64,000 nt of DNA from Sinorhizobium meliloti (GTDB taxonomy: Bacteria > Pseudomonadota > Alphaproteobacteria > Rhizobiales > Rhizobiaceae): positions 749,976-813,975 of the forward strand of contig NZ_CP141212.1 of NCBI RefSeq assembly GCF_035610345.1, in the 5' to 3' direction. Shown one piece after another: positions 38,774 through 46,195 of this stretch. The stretch's first letter is position 1. Each line of letters begins with the position of its first letter. Below the pieces are notes generated by a model. That model was not told the origin of the DNA. It made no database searches and was given only the letters and a program-made list of their open reading frames with translations. Position numbers and translations under genes: made by a program.

Positions 38774-39334
38774 GTGCGCATAGTCGGTGGAGAATTTCGC
38801 GGCCGCACGCTGGCCGCGCCGAAATCGGACGATATCCGTCCGACCACGGACCGCACGCGCGAGAGCCTTTTTAACATCCTGAGCCACGCTTATCCGGAGG
38901 CGCTTGACGGAACGCGCGTTCTCGATCTTTTCGCGGGCACGGGGGCCGTCGGGCTCGAGGCGCTGTCGCGCGGCTGCCGGCAGGCTCTCTTCGTGGAGCA
39001 GGGGGTCGAGGGACGCGGGCTGCTGCGGATCAACATCGAAGCGCTCGGCCTTCAGGGGCGGGCCAAGATCTTTCGCCGCGACGCGACGGATCTCGGACCG
39101 GTCGGGACGATGGAGCCGTTTCATCTGGTGTTCGCAGATCCGCCCTATGGCAGGGGTCTCGGCGAACGCGCTCTGGCCGCGGCCGCCCGCGGCGGTTGGC
39201 TCGTTCCGGGTGCCCTTGCAATCCTGGAGGAGCGCGCGGACGTCCGGCCGCAGTTCTCCGAAAGTTTCGAATCGGTCGACGAACGCGCCTTCGGCGATAC
39301 GCTCATGCATTTTCTGCGTTTCCGAGGCGCCTGA
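38774..39334 (+). CDS. rsmD: 16S rRNA (guanine-966-N2)-methyltransferase RsmD
   Basis: SAM-dependent methyltransferase modifying G966 of 16S rRNA. The 186-residue protein begins MRIVGGEFRGRTLAAP (GTG start), contains RPTTDRTRESLFNIL, the SAM site VLDLFAGTGAVGLEALSRG and the catalytic FADPPYGRG (NPPY-type motif). It lies six bases after rluB, so two rRNA-modification enzymes share one transcript. A patatin gene follows after 87 bases. Confidence 0.95.
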   Translation: MRIVGGEFRGRTLAAPKSDDIRPTTDRTRESLFNILSHAYPEALDGTRVLDLFAGTGAVGLEALSRGCRQALFVEQGVEGRGLLRINIEALGLQGRAKIFRRDATDLGPVGTMEPFHLVFADPPYGRGLGERALAAAARGGWLVPGALAILEERADVRPQFSESFESVDERAFGDTLMHFLRFRGA

Positions 39335-39421
39335 GACCGGCGCAAAGTCGGTTGGAGCTGTTCAGATTCCGCGTGATCTCGGCCTGCCCCTCGTGCAGGA
39401 TGGCCGATGACGGAGGTGGCG

Positions 39422-40306
39422 ATGGAGCAGAACCTGTCCACGATATGCAAAGCCGCGGGTAGCGAGGGGGAGCCGACCATCGCGCTTGCCCTCGGCGGCG
39501 GCGGCGCGCGCGGACTTGCCCACATCCATGTCATCGAGGCGCTTGATGAGATGGGGCTTCGGCCGGCGGTCGTCGCCGGTTCGTCGATCGGCGCTCTCAT
39601 GGGCGCGGGCGTGGCCGCCGGCATGAGCGGGAAGGAAATCCGTGAACACGTGCTTTCGACCGTCGGCCGGCGTGGGGAGGTTCTCAACCGCCTATGGCGA
39701 TTGAGGCCGACCAGTCTTGCCGAGGCTGTGACGAGCGGCTTCCGCGTCGGCCAGTTCAATATAGAGCGTGTGCTGAAGGCCTTCCTGCCTGAGGCGGTGC
39801 CTGTCCGCTTCTCCGATCTGGCCATCCCCCTGAAAATCATCGTCACCGACTATTACGGGCAGACGGAGCGGGTCTGCGAAAGCGGGGACCTCTACAAGGC
39901 GCTCGCTGCCTCCTGTGCCCTGCCGGCGGTATTCATGCCGGTGAAGATCGACGGCCGCGTGATGATCGACGGCGGCATCTATAATCCGATCCCCTTCGAT
40001 CACCTGCGCGGACTGGCGGATATCGTCGTCGCCGTCGATGTCGTCGGCGGGCCGGATGGCGACGGGGAGACGATCCCGAGCCGTATCGACAGCCTGTTCG
40101 GCGCGACCCAGTTGATGATGCAGTCGATCATCACGATGAAGATGCAGGCCGGCGCACCGGATATTCTCCTGCGTCCCGATGTCGGGCGGTTCCGCGTCCT
40201 GGATTTCCTGCGGGCGCAGGAATTGCTTACCGCCACCAGCGGGACCAAGGACGAGGTGAAGCGCGCGCTGGCAGAGCGTATCGATCGGTGGAAGAAGGGG
40301 ATATAG
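39422..40306 (+). CDS. Patatin-like phospholipase family protein
   Basis: 294-residue acyl hydrolase of the patatin/RssA type. The oxyanion loop is LALGGGGARGLAHI, the nucleophile elbow is GSSIG, and the catalytic Asp lies in MIDGGIYNPIPFD. These are the two residues of the Ser-Asp dyad. It has no signal peptide, so it likely acts at the inner face of the membrane. ATG 39422 is chosen over 39407 because GGAGG lies just upstream. The substrate is unknown. It is followed by a repeat-filled interval. Confidence 0.9.
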   Translation: MEQNLSTICKAAGSEGEPTIALALGGGGARGLAHIHVIEALDEMGLRPAVVAGSSIGALMGAGVAAGMSGKEIREHVLSTVGRRGEVLNRLWRLRPTSLAEAVTSGFRVGQFNIERVLKAFLPEAVPVRFSDLAIPLKIIVTDYYGQTERVCESGDLYKALAASCALPAVFMPVKIDGRVMIDGGIYNPIPFDHLRGLADIVVAVDVVGGPDGDGETIPSRIDSLFGATQLMMQSIITMKMQAGAPDILLRPDVGRFRVLDFLRAQELLTATSGTKDEVKRALAERIDRWKKGI

Positions 40307-40359
40307 GCGACCGAGGGGCAAATGATCTGTTCAACCGGCTTGAAAACATCCCCGGTCGG

Positions 40360-40408
40360 AGACGCGGGATGCGGGCGGAAAACCGCACGCGCTTTTCTCC
40401 CGCTCTAA
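40360..40408. repeat. RIME-like element
   Basis: GCGGGATGCGGGCGGAAAACCGC followed by CGCTTTTCTCCCGCTC: an imperfect palindrome of RIME type (recognised from memory). It abuts the left terminal repeat of the 246-base element, the same arrangement, inverted, as at 20797-20841. Confidence 0.6.
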
Positions 40409-40650
40409 GGCCTGTCGAGATTCGGGCCACCCGCTGCGGCTTGTTTGATTTCCTCATTCCTGTGCTTGTCACAGGCATCCAGCCAGACCAAGTCCTTGGG
40501 CTGGAAAGGCTCTTCCGCGCCGCGGACGCGGCGCTGCTGGATCTCTGTGACAAGCACAGATCGGCTACGATCAAAGGAAACAAGCTTCAACGCCATTATC
40601 CATGTCGCAGCAGCCGTCATAAACTCAAAATGAATCTCAACAGGCCTTAG
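40405..40650 (+). repeat. 246-base element with 19-bp terminal inverted repeats
   Basis: CTAAGGCCTGTCGAGATTC at 40405-40423 and GAATCTCAACAGGCCTTAG at 40632-40650 are complementary with a single mismatch. The interior holds the palindromic core (arms 40452-40483 and about 40536-40560) also found inverted at 20639-20754. No coding capacity and no clear target-site duplication is seen. The structure resembles a MITE, though recombination among repeats could also explain it. Confidence 0.65.
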
Positions 40651-40666
40651 CACAGGTGTTAACAGG

Positions 40667-40836
40667 CCCTGATATCTCTCCGCCTTTTCCAGCGTCTCGT
40701 CGGCAAGATCCGGCAGAGCATCGTCAGGCTGAGTGACTTCACGCTCCGGCTTTACCAGCGGTTGCGGCCGGACAGGCTTTGAATGTAGCATGTCGCGGCC
40801 GGCGGTGACCCTCTGCTTCCTGCAGGACCAACTGCG
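40667..40836 (-). pseudogene. Duplicated 3' end of the kefB-like gene
   Basis: About 170 bases repeat the sequence at 41665-41835 in direct orientation, 998 bases away, with a handful of substitutions and a short indel. In translation both read ...PVRPxPLVKPxREVTQPDDALPDLADETLEKAE. In the intact gene TGA follows; here the stop is changed to AGA, so the frame runs on into repeat sequence. The 5' end of the fragment fades out just before the vapC stop. It has no start and is a non-functional remnant. Confidence 0.85.
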
Positions 40837-40842
40837 CGAGCC

Positions 40843-41229
40843 TTACGCCGCCGGGATATCGGTTTGCGAGAAATCACTTCCCTTGAACAGGAGCGGTTCA
40901 TTTGTCAGAAAGGCTAGGGCGTAGGAAAAACAATCACCGAAATTCAAACCGGCCGGATGGCGGCCTTTGCCGAAACGGCGCCAGGCACGGCGGGCCTGGT
41001 CCATATGCTCGGCGGTTACCGCAACAATCTCCACGTTTGCCTTGTAAAGCCAAAGGTCAAGTTCCGCGCCGGCAGCTTCGCCTAACCGGGTTTCGATTAC
41101 CATGGCTGCTTCCAGAGCGGTTGCCGCGGAGATGAGCCGAACCGGGTCGTGCGCGATTTTCTCGCGGAAACTTCCGGCCTCCTGTTCATTGAAGGCAATC
41201 GCGGCAATGGCGGATGTGTCGATTACCAT
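40843..41229 (-). CDS. vapC: VapC-type PIN-domain toxin
   Basis: 128-residue PIN-domain ribonuclease, the toxin of a type II toxin-antitoxin pair. Acidic active-site residues expected for PIN nucleases are visible: Asp4 (MVIDTSAIAAI), Glu40 (SAATALEAAMVIE) and Asp99 (LNFGDCFSYALA), with a further Asp119. The start overlaps the antitoxin stop (TAATG), the usual arrangement. VapC toxins typically cut initiator tRNA or rRNA (established for the family), but the target of this one is unknown. The gene lies between two copies of the kefB-like 3' end, which suggests recent acquisition. Confidence 0.92.
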   Translation of the reverse strand: MVIDTSAIAAIAFNEQEAGSFREKIAHDPVRLISAATALEAAMVIETRLGEAAGAELDLWLYKANVEIVAVTAEHMDQARRAWRRFGKGRHPAGLNFGDCFSYALAFLTNEPLLFKGSDFSQTDIPAA

Positions 41230-41483
41230 TATGAGGGGAGTCCATCCTCGTCATAACCGATGATGTCATCGGAGCTGCGACCGTCGAGGACGGGCATGGC
41301 ATTCCAGCGGCGTTGAATGGCCTCCAGATCCTCCAGAAGGGCCGCGCGCCGGGCAGCGGTGTCGGTTCGGCGCAATCGTTCTTCGAGGGCACGCTTGGTG
41401 GCCAGCGTGATGGATTCCCCGGTCCGCCGGGCAAGTGTGCGGGCAAGCTGCTCGGTTTCGATATCCTTGATGCTCAGCGCCAT
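41229..41483 (-). CDS. vapB: VapB-type antitoxin (Rv0623-like)
   Basis: 84-residue antitoxin. The N-terminal MALSIKDIETEQLARTLARRTGESITLATKRALEERL is a ribbon-helix-helix-type DNA-binding segment of the Rv0623/PSK family, and the acidic C-terminus (SSDDIIGYDEDGLP) would wrap the toxin. AGGAAG lies seven bases before ATG 41483. It precedes vapC and overlaps it by one base, so both are translated from one message. Two GGTAG repeats 15 bases apart lie upstream and could form part of an autoregulatory site. Confidence 0.9.
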   Translation of the reverse strand: MALSIKDIETEQLARTLARRTGESITLATKRALEERLRRTDTAARRAALLEDLEAIQRRWNAMPVLDGRSSDDIIGYDEDGLPS

Positions 41484-41664
41484 CAGATGCTTCCTGGTTC
41501 CTACCGTTCAATATTCTACCATGATGGCGCATTGATATCCAGAACGCACGTCATATTGCGGCAGTAGGGCCGGTCAGAGTCCCTGGAGGTCATTTCGGCC
41601 CTGACAGAAGGGCCTTTCTCGTAGATCCCCGATGTTTTAGTCGGGTCGACCCACAACATGAACG

Positions 41665-41835
41665 CCCTGATATCACTCCGCCTTTTCCAGCGTCTCGTCG
41701 GCAAGATCCGGCAGAGCATCGTCAGGCTGAGTGACTTCACGCTTCGGCTTTACCAGCGGTTCCGGCCGGACGGGCCTTGAATGCAGCATGTCGCGGCCGG
41801 CGGTGATGCCCTCCGCTTCCTGGAGCACCAGCCTT
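41665..41835 (-). repeat. kefB-like gene end that is repeated at 40667-40836
   Basis: This is the copy inside the intact gene. The similarity starts at GCCCTGATATC just outside the gene and reaches about 160 bases into its coding region. Between the two copies lie vapBC and about 190 bases of other sequence. Confidence 0.85.
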
Positions 41836-43499
41836 GCCTCGTCGCGGCGGCGTATATCGTCCATGATGCCAATGGCTTCGTCGCCGTTCACGCCGAGCGC
41901 CTCGAGCGTCTTTCGGCCGAAAAGCAGACCAGACTCGAACGTCTCGCGCAATTCGTAGTCGACACCCCGTGCGCGCAGTTCCAGCGTGTGCAGGCGGTCG
42001 TAGGAGCGCGCGAAGATGCGGGCATTCGGGTATTCGGCATGGACGAGATCGATGATCTTGTCCGTGACCTCCTTCTTCTGCGTGCACACGGCGACAATCT
42101 TCGCCTTCTCTATTCCGGCCGCTCGCAAGACGTCGAGGCGTGTGCCGTCGCCGAAATAGATGCGGAAGCCGAATGTGGCCGCCTGACGCACGCGCGCCGC
42201 GGAATGGTCGATGATCGTCACATCGCGGCCGCCGGCGAGAAGGATCTGCGAAGCGATCTGGGCGAAGCGGGAAAAACCGATCATCAGCACGTCGGCGCCG
42301 GCGCCCTCGAAATCCTCTTCCATTTCCTCGGCCAGTTCGTCCTGCTTGTGCATCAGCCGCCTGGAGAGCATCGCTGCCACGGGTGTCAACGCCATGGAGA
42401 GCGTGACGATGGCGACGAGCAGGGAGGACGTGGCTTGCGAGAAGACGCCGGCCGCGGCGGCTGCGGTGAAGAGCACGAAGCCGAATTCGCCGCCCTGCGG
42501 CAGAAGCAGGCCGATGCGCACGGCGTCGTTGTGGCGTGAGCCGGCGGCCCGGCACAGTCCGTAAAGGACGAGGCTCTTTACCAGCATCAGCACGGGAACG
42601 GCGATGATGATGCTCAGCAGGTTCTCTGCCACCACTTGGAGCTCGAGCGACAGGCCGACCGCCATGAAGAAAAGCGCCTGGAGGATGCCGCGGAATGGCT
42701 CGATGTCGGCCTCCAGCTCGTGACGATAGGACGATTCCGCCAGCAACACCCCTGCAAGGAACGCGCCCATCGCCATGGAAAGGCCGGCGAGTTGCATCAT
42801 CGTCGCCGCGCCCATGACGACGAGAAGCGCGGCTGCGATCATGACGTCGCGCGCGCCGGTGCGCGCGATCACCTGAAAGAGCGGATTGAGAAGATAGCGA
42901 CCGGCGGCGAAAAGCGCGGCCACGGCGGCGATGGCGATCGCGAAGTCCTCGATCGGCGTGGTCGTATCCTCCGGTGCCTGCGCCGCCATCAGCGGAATGA
43001 TCGCAAGCAGAGGCACGATCGCCAGGTCCTGGAGCAGGAGAATGGAGAAGGCGCGCTGGCCATAGCGCGTGTTGGTATCGTTGTTCTCCTCCAGGATCTG
43101 CATGGCGAAGGCCGTGGAGGATAGCGCCAGGCCGAAGCCGGCGACGACGCTGCCGGCGCCTCCGAGAAGACCGCTGAACGCGATCAGGAACGAAAGAACG
43201 GCCCCGGTGATCACGACCTGTGCCGTACCGAGACCGAAGATGTCGCGCCGCATCTGCCACAGTCGCGACGGTTTCAGCTCGAGGCCGATGATGAACAGCA
43301 GGAAGACGACGCCGAGTTCCGAGACATGCAGAATCTCTTCGCCTTCCGTGATTTGCTGGGCGACGGGACCGATCAGGATGCCGGCGGCGAGGTAACCAAG
43401 GATGGTGCCGAGCCCGAGACGCTTGAACAGCGGCGCTGCGATCACGGCGCCGGCAAGCAGCATCAGCGCCTGAGAATAGATTATCGTTGTCGTTTCCAT
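41673..43499 (-). CDS. Monovalent cation:proton antiporter-2 (KefB/YbaL type)
   Basis: 608-residue CPA2 antiporter with an N-terminal domain of about twelve hydrophobic segments (residues about 5-385, for example LGLGTILGYLAAGILIGPVAQ and FLLFIIGLELKPSRLWQMRRDIFG) and a C-terminal TrkA-N/RCK domain (from about 405: ADVLMIGFSRFAQIASQILLAGGRDVTIIDHS...FRIYFGDGTRLDVLRAAGI). In E. coli KefB/KefC such RCK domains bind glutathione and NAD; here that is only an analogy. The tail after about residue 530 is hydrophilic, and its coding end is duplicated beside vapC. ATG 43499 is chosen since the first helix begins soon after (METTTIIYSQALML). Confidence 0.9.
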   Translation of the reverse strand: METTTIIYSQALMLLAGAVIAAPLFKRLGLGTILGYLAAGILIGPVAQQITEGEEILHVSELGVVFLLFIIGLELKPSRLWQMRRDIFGLGTAQVVITGAVLSFLIAFSGLLGGAGSVVAGFGLALSSTAFAMQILEENNDTNTRYGQRAFSILLLQDLAIVPLLAIIPLMAAQAPEDTTTPIEDFAIAIAAVAALFAAGRYLLNPLFQVIARTGARDVMIAAALLVVMGAATMMQLAGLSMAMGAFLAGVLLAESSYRHELEADIEPFRGILQALFFMAVGLSLELQVVAENLLSIIIAVPVLMLVKSLVLYGLCRAAGSRHNDAVRIGLLLPQGGEFGFVLFTAAAAAGVFSQATSSLLVAIVTLSMALTPVAAMLSRRLMHKQDELAEEMEEDFEGAGADVLMIGFSRFAQIASQILLAGGRDVTIIDHSAARVRQAATFGFRIYFGDGTRLDVLRAAGIEKAKIVAVCTQKKEVTDKIIDLVHAEYPNARIFARSYDRLHTLELRARGVDYELRETFESGLLFGRKTLEALGVNGDEAIGIMDDIRRRDEARLVLQEAEGITAGRDMLHSRPVRPEPLVKPKREVTQPDDALPDLADETLEKAE

Positions 43500-43650
43500 G
43501 CTCGGTGCTTCCGCTATAACGGCCGGGGGACCCGTGGGAGAGGGCGTATTCCGCCGCATATCATTTTGCTGCTGGGGCGGGAATCACGATGATGCCCTTG
43601 ATGCATGCTTCAGTGCACAATAAATGGGACAGGAATGAAAGGCCAAAATC

Positions 43651-44997
43651 ATGTCTGAGACGATCGATTCCGCCGTCCTCGAGCAACGTGCCGCCGAGCT
43701 TGTCGATCAGGCGCGCCGCGCCGGCGCGGATGCCGCGGATGCCGTGGTGGTGCGTGGCCGCTCCCGTTCGGTTTCGGTGCGGCTCGGCAAGGTGGAGGCG
43801 ACGGAAGCTTCCGAGAGCGACGATTTCTCGCTCAGGGTCTTTGTCGGGCGGCGCGTCGCCAGTGTTTCCGCCAATCCGGGCTTCGACTTGAAGGTCCTGG
43901 CAGAGCGTGCGGTGGCGATGGCCAAGGCGTCGCCGGAGGATCCTTACGCATCGCTTGCCGACCCCGATCACCTGGCGAAGTCCTATCCGGATCTCGAACT
44001 TTTCGACAACCGGGACGTATCGACCGAAGCACTCACGGAGGCGGCGCTCGCCGCCGAAGGAGCCGCGCTTTCGGTCACAGGCGTCACCAATTCCAGCGGG
44101 GCGGGCGCATCGGCCGGCATGGGCGGGCTCGTGCTCGTCACGTCTCATGGTTTCTCCGGCTCCTATATGGCCACCCGTTTCGGCTGCTCCGTCAGCGCCA
44201 TCGCCGGCGAAGGCACCAAGATGGAACGCGATTACGACTTCGACAGCCGCCTCTATTTCGATGAACTCCGCACTGCCGAGGACATCGGCCGGGTCGCCGG
44301 CGAGCGGGCGGCGGCGCGCGTCAACCCCCGCCGCGTCGTGACGCAGAAGAATGTGACGGTCGTTTTCGACCCGCGCGTCGCACGCGGCTTCGTCGGACAT
44401 CTTGCGGGAGCCATCAACGGAGCGTCTGTCGCCCGCAAGACCAGCTTCCTGCGCGACATGATGGGCAAGCAGATCATGAAATCGGGCATTGCCGTTACCG
44501 ACGATCCGTTGATCGTCCGCGGCGCCTCCTCGCGTCCTTTCGACGGGGAGGGGGTCAGCGGCTCGAAATTGTCGATGGTCGAGGATGGCGTGCTGCGCCA
44601 TTGGTTCCTGTCCACGTCTGCGGCCAGGGAACTCGGCCTCGAGACCAACGGGCGCGGCGTTCGCGGCGGTCCGGCGGTCAGCCCGGCCTCCACCAATCTC
44701 GCCCTCGAGCCCGGCTCCGTCTCGCGCGACGATCTGATCCGCGGCGTCGGCACCGGCTTCTATGTCACCGAGCTCATCGGCCAGGGTGTCAACATGGTGA
44801 CGGGCGAATATAGTCGCGGCGCCTCCGGCTTCTGGATTGAAAACGGCGAAATCCTCTATCCCGTTTCCGAGGTGACGATCGCCTCCAATCTCAAGCAGAT
44901 GTTCATGGCGCTGACGCCGGCCGACGACATCGACAGGAAGTTCGGCATCGCCGCGCCGACGCTTGCGATCGAAGGCATGACGATCGCCGGAACTTGA
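43651..44997 (+). CDS. pmbA: TldE/PmbA-family metalloprotease subunit
   Basis: 448-residue member of the TldD/PmbA (peptidase U62) family. It lacks an HExxxH zinc motif, which identifies it as the TldE/PmbA partner and not TldD. Typical blocks are RSRSVSVRLGKVEATEASESDDFSLRVFVGRRVASVS near the N-terminus, RVVTQKNVTVVFDPRVARGFVGHL in the middle and GSVSRDDLIRGVGTGFYVTELIGQGVNMVTGEYSRGASGFWIENGEI at the end. The TldD/E heterodimer cleaves unfolded peptides and matures some microcins (established for E. coli). A phosphatase gene follows after 45 bases. Confidence 0.93.
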   Translation: MSETIDSAVLEQRAAELVDQARRAGADAADAVVVRGRSRSVSVRLGKVEATEASESDDFSLRVFVGRRVASVSANPGFDLKVLAERAVAMAKASPEDPYASLADPDHLAKSYPDLELFDNRDVSTEALTEAALAAEGAALSVTGVTNSSGAGASAGMGGLVLVTSHGFSGSYMATRFGCSVSAIAGEGTKMERDYDFDSRLYFDELRTAEDIGRVAGERAAARVNPRRVVTQKNVTVVFDPRVARGFVGHLAGAINGASVARKTSFLRDMMGKQIMKSGIAVTDDPLIVRGASSRPFDGEGVSGSKLSMVEDGVLRHWFLSTSAARELGLETNGRGVRGGPAVSPASTNLALEPGSVSRDDLIRGVGTGFYVTELIGQGVNMVTGEYSRGASGFWIENGEILYPVSEVTIASNLKQMFMALTPADDIDRKFGIAAPTLAIEGMTIAGT

Positions 44998-45042
44998 ATG
45001 TGGGCGGTGCGTTGCACTACAGCGCCGCGTGTAAGGATTTGC

Positions 45043-45861
45043 ATGTCAGAAACAGCCCATTCGATCCGCCCGGCCTGGGACGAGGACCTCGAACTCATTC
45101 TTACCGCTGCAGTCGCGGCGGGCGACACTGCGCTCGGCTATTTCCGCAAGACGCTGGACGTCCGCTGGAAAAATGAGGGCCGTTCCCCCGTAAGCGAGGC
45201 CGACCTCGCCGCCAACGACATCCTCAAGGGGCGGCTGCTCGCCGCACGGCCGGACTATGGCTGGCTTTCGGAGGAGACCGACGACGACGAAAGCCGCCTC
45301 GTCCGCGAGACCGTCTTCGTCGTCGATCCCATCGACGGCACCCGGGCCTTCATCGCCGGCAAGGATCTCTGGTGCGTCAGCGTCGCCGTCGTCCACCGTG
45401 GTCAGCCTGTGGCCGGCGTTCTCTATGCGCCCGCCCTCGACGAGATATTCCAGGCGACCCGCGATGGCGAAGCGCAGAAGAACGGCAAGGCGATTGCCGT
45501 GCGGGAGGCGGCATCCGGCAAGGTGCTGAAGGTGGCGGCGGCCGAGGATGTCATGGGCAGGCTGGCATTGCCCTATCGCAACAGGATGATGCGTGTGTCG
45601 CACGTGCCGTCGCTCGCCTATCGCCTTGCGATGATCGCGGATGGCCGCATCGATGGAACGATCGTCAAGCGGAATTCGCACGATTGGGATTTGGCGGCCG
45701 CCGACCTCATCCTTTCGCGGGCCGGCGGGGCGCTTTGCAGTCTCGATGGCGAGCCTTTGTCCTACAACCGCCCGACTGTCACCCACGGCGTTCTGGGAGC
45801 GGCCTCGGGAACCGCGCTGCCGGCGTTGCTCGCCGCCTCCAGGCCGCTTGAGCCCCATTGA
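45043..45861 (+). CDS. Inositol monophosphatase-family phosphatase (CysQ-like)
   Basis: 272-residue lithium-sensitive-type phosphatase. Metal-binding motifs are WLSEET, DPIDGTRAFIAGKDLWCVSVAV and DWDLAAADLILSRAGG. The DPIDGT and WD motifs are common to inositol monophosphatase, CysQ (3'-phosphoadenosine 5'-phosphate phosphatase) and histidinol phosphatase HisN relatives; sequence alone does not decide among them. I favour a CysQ-like 3'(2'),5'-bisphosphate nucleotidase because of the overall layout. AAGGA lies six bases before ATG 45043. It is followed by DUF4170 and the Kdo transferase. Confidence 0.85.
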   Translation: MSETAHSIRPAWDEDLELILTAAVAAGDTALGYFRKTLDVRWKNEGRSPVSEADLAANDILKGRLLAARPDYGWLSEETDDDESRLVRETVFVVDPIDGTRAFIAGKDLWCVSVAVVHRGQPVAGVLYAPALDEIFQATRDGEAQKNGKAIAVREAASGKVLKVAAAEDVMGRLALPYRNRMMRVSHVPSLAYRLAMIADGRIDGTIVKRNSHDWDLAAADLILSRAGGALCSLDGEPLSYNRPTVTHGVLGAASGTALPALLAASRPLEPH

Positions 45862-45921
45862 CCTTTAGGGGCGAATGCCGCAAACCACCCCAACACCAAT
45901 AAGAACACAGATGGAATTTCG

Positions 45922-46158
45922 ATGGCTCACGACTCCGAGAAAAAACAACGGCTGCACCTCGTCTTCGGCGGCGAATTGGCAACGCTCACCGACGTGCAGT
46001 TTCGCGATCTGGAAAATCTGGATATCGTCGGCATCTTCCCGGACTACGAGAGCGCGCATGTCGCCTGGAAAGCCAAGGCTCAGATGACCGTCGACAATGC
46101 GCATATGCGCTATTTCATCGTCCACATGCATCGCCTGCTCGATCCGGAAGCGAAGTAA
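45922..46158 (+). CDS. DUF4170 domain-containing small protein
   Basis: 78-residue soluble protein, MAHDSEKKQRLHLVFGGELATLTDVQFRDLENLDIVGIFPDY and so on, matching the DUF4170 family that regularly sits directly before waaA in Rhizobiales. The fold appears compact alpha/beta without catalytic motifs. Its function is unknown; context points to lipopolysaccharide assembly. waaA starts 37 bases after its stop. Confidence 0.85.
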   Translation: MAHDSEKKQRLHLVFGGELATLTDVQFRDLENLDIVGIFPDYESAHVAWKAKAQMTVDNAHMRYFIVHMHRLLDPEAK

Positions 46159-46195
46159 TGCCGTCGGCGTCGGACGCGGCGGAGGGCAAGCGTTC

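Larger units (their letters stand above)
40307..40842. other. Gene-free interval with repeats and a duplicated gene end
   Basis: 536 bases between the patatin gene and vapC. It contains a RIME-like segment (40360-40408), a 246-base element with terminal inverted repeats (40405-40650) and a duplicated 3' end of the kefB-like gene (40667-40836). A minus-strand frame at 40405-40791 reads through the duplicated segment and is a by-product of it, not a gene. Confidence 0.75.

Noticed and set aside
36887..39310. Open frame of 807 codons on the minus strand opposite rluB and rsmD
   Set aside because: It is the complement of GC-rich coding DNA, runs through tadA, rluB and rsmD, has no recognisable domain and an Arg-rich low-complexity translation. 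The + strand genes are well supported families.
40405..40791. Minus-strand frame of 128 codons containing the antiporter C-terminal sequence
   Set aside because: It has no antiporter N-terminus; it results from the duplicated gene end reading through a mutated stop into repeat DNA.
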